Below are positions 31,750-41,256 of a DNA stretch of 64,000 bases, piece by piece (the first letter of the stretch is position 1; each line of letters opens with the position of its first letter). Where the stretch lies: positions 71,213,886 through 71,277,885 of the forward strand of contig OY755039.1 in the NCBI GenBank assembly GCA_963576565.1. The letters are read 5' to 3'. The notes under the pieces are model-generated. The model was given only the letters and a program-made list of their open reading frames with translations. It had not been told where the DNA came from and did no database searches. The position numbers and the translations under genes are program-made. Origin of the DNA: Aspidapion aeneum. Its lineage: Eukaryota; Arthropoda; Insecta; Coleoptera; Brentidae.

Positions 31750-33383
31750 AAATGAGGTACAGGGTGTTAACCGCTATATCTGGTTGTCGCTTATAACAAT
31801 TTTATTTTTTTAAATAGATAAAGAAATGCAATTTTTACAAAACGCTTCACTTTTTGCTGTTTTCCTTTTCACGTAAATTTTAGTCGATTAAAGGTTTTTT
31901 ATATTCAATTTCAAATATTTTTATTGTTTCCTACTTCCTTGCTTTGAACGAAAGAAAACCCGGCAAGAAACGCCACTGTTAAAGATAATCTGCCGTACGT
32001 CACACCGCACCCTGCCAACCCTAGCACCATGCGTGTTGTCTATCTATCAGCAATTTCTACGAATTGCCCCAGTGCGCTCTAAGTGTATCTCTGTCGTTTT
32101 TCAAAACAATAATTTAGAAAAGGACGAAGATACACCCAGTGTGTGTCTCATAAAGGTTACGTAACGAGCCTGAGAAAGATGCAGCTAGCTGAAGTGAAGA
32201 CTCGGAACAGGCGTAAAAGCAGGGAGCAAGTTGTTTCTGTTATGTTCTGGCTCTCTCGAACATAGAGAAAATAATAAAAGAGTGCTTAATTTTATGGTTC
32301 AAAAGCGGCAACAAGTTTACGCTAGCGCCACCCTTGGCTACTGGAAGAATTAAGAATGCGCGGGCGGGCTCGGCGGGCTTTTTAAATGATTTTTTTTTAG
32401 TAAAGGTGCTATTTTTGAGGTCAGGCTAATTTCATGTATGCGAAAAGAATTTGGATATCAAAAATATATTAATTTTAGTCATGTAAACCTGTAAGATATC
32501 CAAACTTTTTCCGCATACATAAAAATTTGCATGACCTCGAAAATGTAATACTTAAATAAAAAACAATGTTTTTTAAAAAATGTAATATTTATTTTTTTTA
32601 AAAATGAGTACTGTTTTAGAAAAATTTTAAAATATTTAACAAATATAATGTTTTTTCTTAAATGTATAAACTAGGTATTTATATTACAAAAAACTGTGGA
32701 TTTTTAGAAAACTTAAAAATAGTTAAACATGTACCACCTAATAATCCTTAATAAAACCAATATTTAAAAAAAATAAGAACACACTTTTACAGTCTTCAAT
32801 TTTCTAATTTCTAGGTTTATGTGGAATTGCTCAAATGTTGTAATAATTCTTCACAATATCCATTCTCCAATCCATTTTTTAATAATAAAGGTGGCCACAT
32901 AATGATGTTATCCCATTGTTGATTGTTACGTTGAATAACTAAAAAGCAAAAAAAAAAGGTGCCAGGGGACTCATAATAGTAGGTATTTTATACAGGTGTT
33001 AATAAAGTATGTCGCCAAACTTCAGAGGATTATCTTGAGTAATTTTAAGAAAAAAAATTTTGTATAACCATGCTTAGTTTTTGAGATATGGGTTATTAAA
33101 ATATTAGTTTTTTGTTTGCTTTTTATTTATAACACGTGCAGTTTTTGAGATATTTAGCTCAAATCTGAAACATGTTGTTGTTTTGTTACAAGGCATACAT
33201 CATTAAGCATGTCAAATATTAGGAAAAACTACAGGGTGATATTTTTTCCGCGGTCATGCCCTCTTTTTTCTCCAGAACTTTCTTGCAGTAAGTTATTGGC
33301 AGATTTAAAAATGTAAAATGAATTCCTTGTTATATTCAGAAATTTTTTGATCTGCAATATTTTTATCTCTAACCATTTTTCAG
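31750..33383. other. Interior of the hAT-type element, few features
   Basis: Contains a 136-bp inverted repeat at 32412-32547 (TTTGAGGTCA and GAATTTGGATATC mirrored). There is also one coding-looking block at 32938-32817, minus strand (see findings). Otherwise AT-rich and unrecognised. Confidence 0.5.
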
Positions 33384-34341
33384 AAAAAAAAAACAAAATA
33401 AAATAACTTGTATCTTCAATTGCTATTTAGAAATTACATAAAACTCACATAAAATTAAAATAATGCAGAGTACAAATTTTCCTTTTTTGTCTTTTCTTGG
33501 AAACAGTTAGAGTTACAAAAAATTGCAGAAGATCAAAAAGTTTCTGAGGAAAGGTGGCTGTTGCCTCCCCCACGCCAATAAGCCTTCGTGTCGACTCTGT
33601 CTGAAATATGTGTTTATATGTAATATAATTTCAGGGGCTAACCAAATTTTTAAGGGGGAGCTTAGCTCTTGAAGCTCTGCCCTAAGTACACTTTGGGCCT
33701 ATTCTTAAATTATGTAATTGACCCACCTCCACCCTCTGTATTTTATATTTGTGAAACAAAATACATTAAAAAAAAATTATGTGTAATACAAGGCCAAACA
33801 CTGCTACCCCTTTGAGCATTAATTTTGAACATATAATTATTATGTTAAATGGCATTATGTATAAAAAAAAAACAAAATAAAATAACTTGTATCTTCAATT
33901 GCTATTTAGAAATTACATAAAACTCGCATAAAATTAAAATAATGCAGAGTACAAATTTTCCTTTTTTGTCTTTTCTTGGAAACAGTTAGAGTTACAAAAA
34001 ATTGCAGAAGATCAAAAAGTTTCTGAGGAAAGGTGGCTGTTGCCTCCCCCACCCCAATAAGCCTTCGTGTCGACTCTGTCTGAAATATGTGTTTATATGT
34101 AATATAATTTCAGGGGCTAACCAAATTTTTAAGGGGGAGCTTAGCTCTTGAAGCTCTGCCCTAAGTACACTTTGGGCCTATTCTTAAATTATGTAATTGA
34201 CCCACCTCCACCCTCTGTATTTTATATTTGTGAAACAAAATACATTTAAAAAAAATTATGTGTAATACAAGGCCAAATACTGCTACCCCTTTGAGCATTA
34301 ATTTTGAACATATAATTATTATGTTAAATGGCATTATGTAT
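33384..34341. repeat. 479-bp tandem duplication, about 99% identical
   Basis: Two copies, 33384-33862 and 33863-34341, differ at only about four to five positions by eye. The duplication breakpoint falls inside a MITE with GGGCCTATTCTTAAA ends: the second copy keeps the right end of the MITE (to 34356) and the first lacks it. Confidence 0.9.
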
Positions 34342-34356
34342 TTTAAGAATAGGCCC
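34174..34356. mobile_element. MITE with GGGCCTATTCTTAAA ends
   Basis: GGGCCTATTCTTAAA at 34174 is mirrored by TTTAAGAATAGGCCC ending at 34356. A truncated copy of the same element lies at 33695-33862 in the first unit of the tandem duplication. Confidence 0.8.
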
Positions 34357-34754
34357 TAGTCTGGGTGTGGAAAGAGACAGAACTTATTAACCAATATTTC
34401 TCTATTACTTACCTAAATGAAAAAATATTTGCAACCAAGCAGTGTGTACTCAATGTGATTGTAATGATCCATACAAATCCATAATGTCTGTGTACCTAAA
34501 AAGTAAAAGCACTAGCTAGAATTATGTTCAAACACTAAACTAAAAACACTAGACTAAGGATTTTTAGACATTTTCCATATATTTCATGAATAAAAAAATT
34601 AAATAGGTGAAGATATGGCATAACTGTGTCTCGGGTCCCCCAAAGACCTATTCTTGGGTGCATTACTGACTAAAATATCTACTAAAACTAAAAATGGAAA
34701 ATGCCGAAAAGGCAATACATCAATAATAATAAAATTATATGGACAATGACCCAT

Positions 34755-34918
34755 AAGGTGCGGATCTATGGGAGGGGAAATTCCCCCCCCCCCAAATCTC
34801 AAACTATATTAAGTTTTTACATACAGAATACACATCCTGGTCACAATGCAAAACTGTTTTATGCAATATTTATTATGATATCTACCCCCCTAACTAAAGT
34901 TCCTAGATCCACCCCTGC
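34755..34918 (-). mobile_element. MITE family A, copy 2 (reversed)
   Basis: The reverse complement aligns with 5824-5982 across most of its length, including TATCATAATAAATATT, GTGACCAGGA and the G-run. The G-run appears here as a C-run at 34783-34793. Confidence 0.8.
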
Positions 34919-35481
34919 CATAACTGAGGGGTGAACAGCTGAACAAAATTTGTACACCATCCTACAGGACTCAAATAAATTCTTGGTCCTGTAGTGTATT
35001 TTAGTGTTCTGTGGAGTCCTACACAGTCTGGTTGAAAAAATTTGTATACCTGCTGTGGACAGAGGATCACCCCTGCCGAACACACAATGCACCAATACTA
35101 AGTTGACACATTTTATCTAAAACCAATGTATATGTTCAGTGTCAATCTGTATAACAAGTATATAAATCGACCCTAACTTCAATAACATAAATTATCTTTC
35201 TTACCTTGTCTTAGTCACAAAACAAGACCAGTTTTGTCTGATAACACGCGCTTTAACACAAAACAGATCTCCTTTGTAGTGAAAAAGTTATTTCGTAGCA
35301 AAATTTTTGCATCTGAAAATTCCAGAAAAACAAACCAAGAATTTGAGGTTAGGTTTGACTCGACTGCGTTTACAATATACTTGTAACTTGCTTTTAAAAA
35401 TGACTTGCAATTTGTAATATGGGTAGAATACCTGTATTATTTATTTATTTATTTGGTTGCAACTTCTATTAACATTGATTA
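34919..35481. other. No gene recognised
   Basis: Inverted fragments with ATCCTACAGGACT and TCCTGTAGTG near 34965-34995. Otherwise unrecognised. Confidence 0.4.
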
Positions 35482-35676
35482 ATGAATGTTACAGATGTTC
35501 ATACCTATGCAACAACGAATAACAGCAATTTTTATTTAAACAGTATAAATACTGAATTAGGATATAAGTCATTGTTTTATAAAGGAATCAGATTGTATAA
35601 CAAATTACCATTAGACATTAAAAATTGCAAATCAAATAATATGTTTAAGAGAAAAAAAGAAGTATTTGTTGCCTAG
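35482..35676 (+). pseudogene. C-terminal tail of a non-LTR reverse transcriptase
   Basis: Reads LGYKSLFYKGIRLYNKLP and LDIKNCKSNNMFKRK, the C-terminal block common in CR1/Jockey-type Pol proteins (FYKGI-LYN-LP--IK------FK--K). The same block is present in inverted orientation near 36830-36690, because it lies in an arm of the large palindrome. Only about 50 residues remain. Confidence 0.75.
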
Positions 35677-35683
35677 TCAGCCT

Positions 35684-35823
35684 CAGTGGCGTATATAGAA
35701 AAAAGTTTCGGGGGGGGGGGCAGACCTTATAAAGACGTATTTTATACTATTTTATATTTGTATTTATGAAATATGTGGAAAATATATTAGCTTCGGGGGG
35801 GGGCGGGCATATATGCGCCACTG
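35684..35823. mobile_element. 140-bp hAT MITE with perfect 8-bp target duplication
   Basis: The ends CAGTGGCGTATATA and TATATGCGCCACTG are inverted repeats with one difference. The octamer GTCAGCCT flanks both sides (35676-35683, 35824-35831). The opposite palindrome arm (about 36680-36700) has the site without the insertion and with a single GTCAGCCT, which confirms the boundaries. Confidence 0.96.
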
Positions 35824-36134
35824 GTCAGCCTGATTGTTTAAGTAAACCCTTGGTATCATATTATATTATATTATATAATATTTTTTATTTTAGTCTCTAT
35901 ATTATTTTTTGGTGTATTTTAGTATAGTAACCTTTTCTCATAAAGAAATATGGTAGCAATGTTTTTTTAAGGATAGGATTAAAAACATTTTACAGTACAG
36001 TGTAAGTACTTGAGAAAGCTGTGTGTTACTAGATTATTCTTTTAGTAGGTAGGTATAGTTAGTTCTGTTGGGAATGATACAGGAATGCTTGTAATGATTT
36101 TTCGGTATTATTAGAGAAATATAGCCAGGCTATA

Positions 36135-36352
36135 ATTGTGCCAGGCACTATTTTAACACATTTACATTGAAAACTGACAGTTAATCGTTCAAAATTCATA
36201 CCAAGGTCGAATTTAAAACTATCGTCGTTTATTTTCAATTAATAAAAGAAGGCACTATTTATTCCGGTTCATATAGTAAACAAAGACCATGTGTTGAAAG
36301 ATCACAGCTGATATTACAATGTGAAGGTGTCAAAATTGTGCCTGGCACAATT
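36135..36352. mobile_element. MITE family B at the palindrome centre
   Basis: The ends ATTGTGCCAGGCACTATTTT and CAAAATTGTGCCTGGCACAAT are mirrored. The interior (AACTGACAGTTAATCG, TCGTCGTTTATTTTC, CACAGCTG) recurs at 56228-56440 and, more diverged, at 55780-55935. Confidence 0.75.
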
Positions 36353-36841
36353 ATAGCCTGGCTATATTTCAATAATTCTCTAATAATACCGAAAAACCAT
36401 TACAAGCACATTCCTGTATCATTCCCAACAGAACTAACTATACCTATACCACGGATCACCTACCTACTAAAAGAATAATCTAGTAACACACAGCTTTATC
36501 AAGTACTTATACTGTACTGTAAAATGTTTTTAATCCTATCCTAAAAAAAACATTGATGCCATCTTTCTTTATGAGAAAAGGTCACTATACTAAAACACAC
36601 CAAAAAAATAATATGGAGACTAAAATAATAAAATATAATATAATATAATATAGTACCAAGGGTCGTTTACATAAACAATCAGGCTGACTAGGCAACAATT
36701 ACTTCTTAAGTTTTCTCTTAAACATATTATTTGATTTGCAATTTTTTATGTCTAATGGTAATTTGTTATACAATCTGATTCCTTTATAAAACAATGACTT
36801 ATATCCTAATTCAGTTGAATAAAAATTGCTGTTATTTAACC

Positions 36842-37200
36842 TGGCTTTATTTTAATAATTTTTTTTTTTACGGTGCGCACTCGCAACGGAGATCCCTATC
36901 ACGCTCGAAAAGCGGCAAGTGCACGGAAATGTTGGTGTATGTTGGTTTTGAAAAAGTTCAGATTGTAACCTGCAGGGAAAAGTGTCGCAGGAAGCTTATT
37001 CCACAGCGATGCTGTTCTTCAGAGATATATTATCCATTATGTAATAATAAGAAGTAAATAGTTATTAGTATTATAAGTTTGGATTTGTTTTGTTATAGAA
37101 ATACTAGTGTATGTATTAACATTTAAATGTATTTTTTATATTTATGTTTGTAATTTGAAATAGAATGATTTGCTAATAAAGATTTATTCAATTCAATTCA
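36842..37200 (+). other. Probable 3' tail of a non-LTR element
   Basis: AATAAAG followed by ATTCAATTCAATTCAA at 37171-37200 looks like the 3' end and pentamer tail of a non-LTR retrotransposon. The preceding 300 bp contain an open frame (36794-37057) without domains that I recognise. Confidence 0.4.
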
Positions 37201-37457
37201 ACATAGTAAACCATTTCTAACAACAAATGGCATTAGGAAAATACTAAGCGTTATGTGATAGACAATTTTCTCAAAGTTTTACGTAATTTATGAACGACCC
37301 CAATCGAACAGAATAAAATTAGTTTTAAATACAAATAGAAACATAGTCTGCGATTGCAGCGCTGTGCGCTACTGGAACTTGTTGGCTGCGCGGCCCTACC
37401 TTTTCGGCAGTCTCTTTTTATTTTGTCTCTGCTCTCGAAGTTTCCTTGTCACTTCTG

Positions 37458-40164
37458 GGACCCAATTCCTGATATAAATCCGTATACGGATTCGGCGAAA
37501 CGTATACGGATATTCACCATTCGAATTCTTGAAAGCTCGTATACGAGTTTTTCGTTCGGAAATAGAGTCGAGTGGTAAAGTCCACTCGAATCTCAATTTC
37601 CGTATACGAATCTAAGTGATCTAACCTAACATTTTTGTTTACTTTAATATAATTTTTCTTTATTAAAAAAAAATTGGGAGGTCTTTTGGGTCTTATAAAA
37701 GGGCTTGAGGACGCAAAGAGGTGGAAGGGGGATTTAGCCTCTTGTGACACTCAGTTTTTTTTTATTTCTTTTTTTCTTGGAAATGCCTTACGACGGGGGG
37801 GAGTGAATAATCCTGAATTTTTGCGTTAATAATTTATGAATTTTTTGCTGATTTTACTGTTTTTGTAACAGCTCTAAAAAAGAAAAATAATTTAAAAAAG
37901 TTATAACTTTATAACACATTTTCAAGAAAAAATATATAAAAGGAGCGTTTTCGGGAGGGGCGGGGAGATTAAAAAGTTTCAATACAAATTTGAGTATTGT
38001 GCAATTTTTTTGTCTTGTTTGTGTCTCTTTTAACGCACTTTATCAACTATTTTGTGGGGCATTGATACCTCTTGATTCCCCCCTGGGTACAACACCTTAT
38101 CTTATTTTGCTTAATTTTTGGATAATATAAGGGCCCAACTGCTTCAAGTAGGAAAATCCCCTGCATGTAAATAATAAACCTAATCTTATACTTTAACCAG
38201 TTTCACAACTTTTTGTGACTTTTTCTATGTTGGCCAAAAATAAATATAAAATATAAAAACATTATTTTTCTTTATTTACATTTCAAAGTACATAATAAGT
38301 ACTTACTGTCAAGTGCATTAAAAAACGCTATGTAATATGACTACAGTGTGAGAACAAGCCAGTTGGAATAAACTTGCTAGTTGGTTAAATTTAAGTTTTT
38401 AAAAAAAATCCAAACACATGTTAACTGAGATTTTTAACCGGCAATATTTTTACAGAATATTTTTTGGACAGACCCCCAGAAAGGGGTCCACTAGCATACA
38501 ATTTATTTTTTAAAATAAAATGACCCCCTTAAGGCACCTTGTTAGAAAGGGTATCAAATAATTTTTAAAAATTAACAAAAAGAAAATTATTTCTATTTTT
38601 TTGTAATTTTTAGAGAATATAAGTGTTATTTAAAGTAAAACCTATAATTTTATTAAAATATAGGTGGTGGACCCCTGACAAGAGGTCCAGTAATACCAAC
38701 ATTTTTTTTGCAACTGATAGACTCAACTTGTAGCACTTTGTTCAAAAACTAATATGTTTTTTTTTGTTTGACAGATTTCCAAAAAAAAGTGAACCATAAT
38801 TTTTCTTTTTCAATAGGCTTTCCAACAAGGTGCCACAAGTTTTATCTTGTTGGACCCCTTTCTGGAGTTCTGTCGAAAAAAAATTCATCAAAAATATTGC
38901 TGATTAAAAATCTCAGTAGGCATGTTTTGGGTTTATTCTAAAAAAATTTAATTTAACCTGCTAGAAAATGTATTCCAACTTGCTCGTTCTCACTGTATAA
39001 GCTTTTACGTAAGAAGTTGTATAATCTTTTTTACAATAAAAACTACTTATTTTTATTTTACTTATAATTTATTAAAAAAATTGAATCTGAGTATTTCTAG
39101 TAGGATCATCATTGCAGCAGGACTGCTAGGCAAAAACTGCTTCACACCTCCAAAATGATCTTCATGTCTTCTCTGAGAAACCTGTAACAAAGTTTTTTCA
39201 TTGAGGTACCACAGCAGACCTCACTGGATCCGTATTACTGGCAGGATTTTTATATATATCCTTGTTTATAACTTTTGAAAAACAAAGACATCTACAAAAT
39301 TAATGTAGGTACATATTCAAATCAAATCATACTGATCATATGAGGGCTGCTTTAGTCTACAACAGTTTTTAATTTTTTTGGAGTTAATTGACAGGTAAAG
39401 ACATTCAAATTTAAACAAAAAAATGGGTTTTTTGAACAAAGGTTACTGATTTTGTCAATTTTTACTTGAAATGTTTATTATGCTTATCGGCCTAAAAGGC
39501 AAAACTGGGAGCAAAAAATTAAATTGTTTCTATACTACAGACAAAATGCAAACTCCAAATGTTTCAGTAAAAACACTTGTCCAATTTTTGTCAAAGCATG
39601 ATGTATGAAAGTTCGTCAAACACAGGCCACTCATTACAAACAAAGCCTCAAGTTCAAGACCCCTTTAAAATACTTATGAAGTTTATTTGTTTTCTTTTAA
39701 GCAGTCTCAAAATTCAACTGGGAATTTTACCCCCAAATTTCCACACTTCAAAGAGGTTAGATGCCCCTAGGCCCCAAATTTCCATTACTATAATTTGTTA
39801 CTTACCATTACCAATGATTACACAATAATTGCTGTTATCAAAATAAAACACAGCTTCTTGTTCTATTAAAAAGACATATCGTGAAAATAAATCACTCTTT
39901 AAAAAAAAAATACAAAAACAAAAAATGTCAATTTACTGTCAACCTTACTTCATCGCGGCAAGTTTAGGCGCACATACCGGCGTTAGTTTGGCAAAAATTA
40001 TACGAAAGCAGTGTTGCCAGGTAGTGTAGTCGAAAAAAAAGTCGTACACGGAATTGGCGTTCGAGTGGCATTCAAGAATAGCTATTTTTCCAAGCACTCG
40101 AAACTACCATTCGAATTTTACTCGTATACGACAAAAAATCCGAGTGGTTCAAGAATTGGGTCCC
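37458..40164. mobile_element. 2.7-kb element with GGGACCCAATTC ends
   Basis: The ends GGGACCCAATTCCTGA and TCAAGAATTGGGTCCC are mirrored at 15 of 16 positions. Subterminal CGTATACGGA and TCGAGTGG motifs recur near both ends (37480-37600, 40040-40150). It inserted about 100 bp from the right end of the hAT-type element. Target duplication is unclear. No coding region was recognised. Confidence 0.65.
38344..38995. mobile_element. TA-flanked 652-bp MITE with long inverted repeats
   Basis: The ends CAGTGTGAGAACAAGC and GCTCGTTCTCACTG are flanked by TA on both sides. The arms remain complementary for about 200 bp (CTGAGATTTTTAA, CAGAAAGGGGTCC, GGCACCTTGTT and their mirrors). Tc1/mariner-type signature; nested in the 37.5-40.2 kb element. 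Confidence 0.88.
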
Positions 40165-40270
40165 TGCTCCGGTGGAACAACTTGTTCCGGAAAGTCATAC
40201 CTGTTCCGACTTGCTCCGGGCACAGACCTGTTCCGAAAAGAACAGGTACTGCTCCGGAGTGCCATCCCTA

Positions 40271-40408
40271 GTTTTTGTAAGGTCCCTTTGGTGTTCTGTG
40301 TGTAAGGTTATAAAACGTATACAATACGTTTTACTTTTTTCCCAGTTTTTGCAATAAAGTCTTTTAAAACAAGTTGCGTTGTTTTCACTTAAAGGCCTCT
40401 GGTCAATA
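40271..40408 (+). repeat. Copia 5' LTR, right part
   Basis: Starts with the duplicated octamer GTTTTTGT, then a 25-bp segment (AAGGTCCCTTTGG to GTGTGT) absent from the 3' LTR, then matches 51595-51701 to GGTCAATA. Confidence 0.88.
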
Positions 40409-40422
40409 GGTTATGGGCCCAG
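40409..40422 (+). other. Copia primer binding site
   Basis: GGTTATGGGCCCAG immediately after the LTR is the motif used by Drosophila copia to pair with an internal half of initiator tRNA-Met. Confidence 0.85.
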
Positions 40423-40451
40423 ATAGTGGTAATATCCTGGATTAGTGAAAC

Positions 40452-41256
40452 TTGCAAGAAAAGTGTTTAAAAGTGGAATTTATTGCTGGTGCAATTGTGT
40501 GTCAATTGCAAGGGAAAAAGAGGAAAAAACGTAGCGAAAAACTCGTAAGAAATGGTACAGGCTTCAGTAATTGGGATTTTCGTATTAGGCTTTTGTTGGA
40601 ACACCATGATGTTCTGAGTGTCATCACAGGGGAGCCTCCAACTGATGATACATTGTCTGCATGGACGAAAAAGGACCTAAAAGCTAGGAATCTGCTTGTA
40701 CAGTGTTTGTCAGATAATGTTTTGGATATGATCAAGGAGAAAAACACAGCAAAAGGGATCATGGAGACGTTAAGTGGGACCTATAGAAAAAGTGGTCTTG
40801 CAACACAGGTACAATTACAAACTAAGCTACGTAATATGAGATATTCTGGTCAAGATTTATTGAATGAATTTATAATTGAATTTGAAAGAATAGTCATGGC
40901 TTTGAAAAATTGTGGGGGTCAGATAAGCGACAAGGAACTTATCACACAACTTCTGTCGGTGATGCCTGACAGTTACCAGAATGTAACATGTGGACATATT
41001 TTTTAGCCAAAATGAATCAGCAATAACACTTGATTTTGTGAAGAGAAAGTTGCTTCAAGAAGAAGCGAGACAGAAAGAAAAAGAACAAGGACAAAGTTCA
41101 GGCCAGGCCTTGCTTCAAGAAGAAGCAAGACAGAAAGAAAAAGAACAAGGACAAAGTTCAGGCCAGGCCTTTGGGGCACAGAAAAAGAAGTTTCAGAAGG
41201 GTAAGTTTTGGATGTGGCTTAAAAGGTCACAGAATATCAGAATGTCCTCAGAATAA
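40452..41256 (+). pseudogene. gag: Copia Gag, frameshifted
   Basis: The homologous part starts near 40545 (LVRNGTGFSNWDFRIRLLL) and runs through SAWTKKDLKARN, TYRKSGLATQ, LLSVMPDSYQNVT. No ATG is in place. The frame shifts near 40990 and again near 41170-41220. The C-terminal part holds a 60-bp tandem duplication. A CCHC knuckle remnant (CGLKGHRISECP) lies in the next frame and has lost its first Cys. Confidence 0.85.
41050..41169 (+). repeat. 60-bp tandem duplication in copia Gag
   Basis: 41050-41109 and 41110-41169 are identical except one base. They encode two copies of a 20-residue segment (LLQEEARQKEKEQ and on), in frame. Confidence 0.95.

Larger units (their letters stand above)
35520..36841. 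repeat. Large inverted repeat (palindrome), arms about 500 bp
   Basis: The left arm 35520-36161 and right arm 36327-36841 are reverse complements at roughly 95% identity by eye, for example TTGTTGCCTAGTCAGCCT, CAGTACAGTGTAAGTACTTGA and CCAGGCTATAATTGTGCC. The left arm has an extra 140-bp MITE plus its 8-bp duplication. The right arm has a short extra piece with GATCCGTGGTATAGG. The centre is a repeat also found at 56.2 kb. Confidence 0.92.
31513..40270. mobile_element. Long hAT-type non-autonomous element inside the copia 5' LTR
   Basis: The ends TAGGGATGGCCGGAGCAGT and its near-mirror ACTGCTCCGGAGTGCCATCCCTA, with GTTCCG-rich subterminal repeats on both sides, are flanked (once the MITE array is removed) by the exact octamer GTTTTTGT at 30961-30968 and 40271-40278. 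Eight-bp duplication indicates hAT. The 8.7 kb interior is mostly other inserted repeats. No hAT transposase was recognised. Confidence 0.85.

Noticed and set aside
34400..35260. Possible multi-exon minus-strand gene (donors GTAAGT near 34409 and GTAAGA near 35201)
   Set aside because: The only open phases on the two putative exons do not join in frame, so I could not build a transcript.
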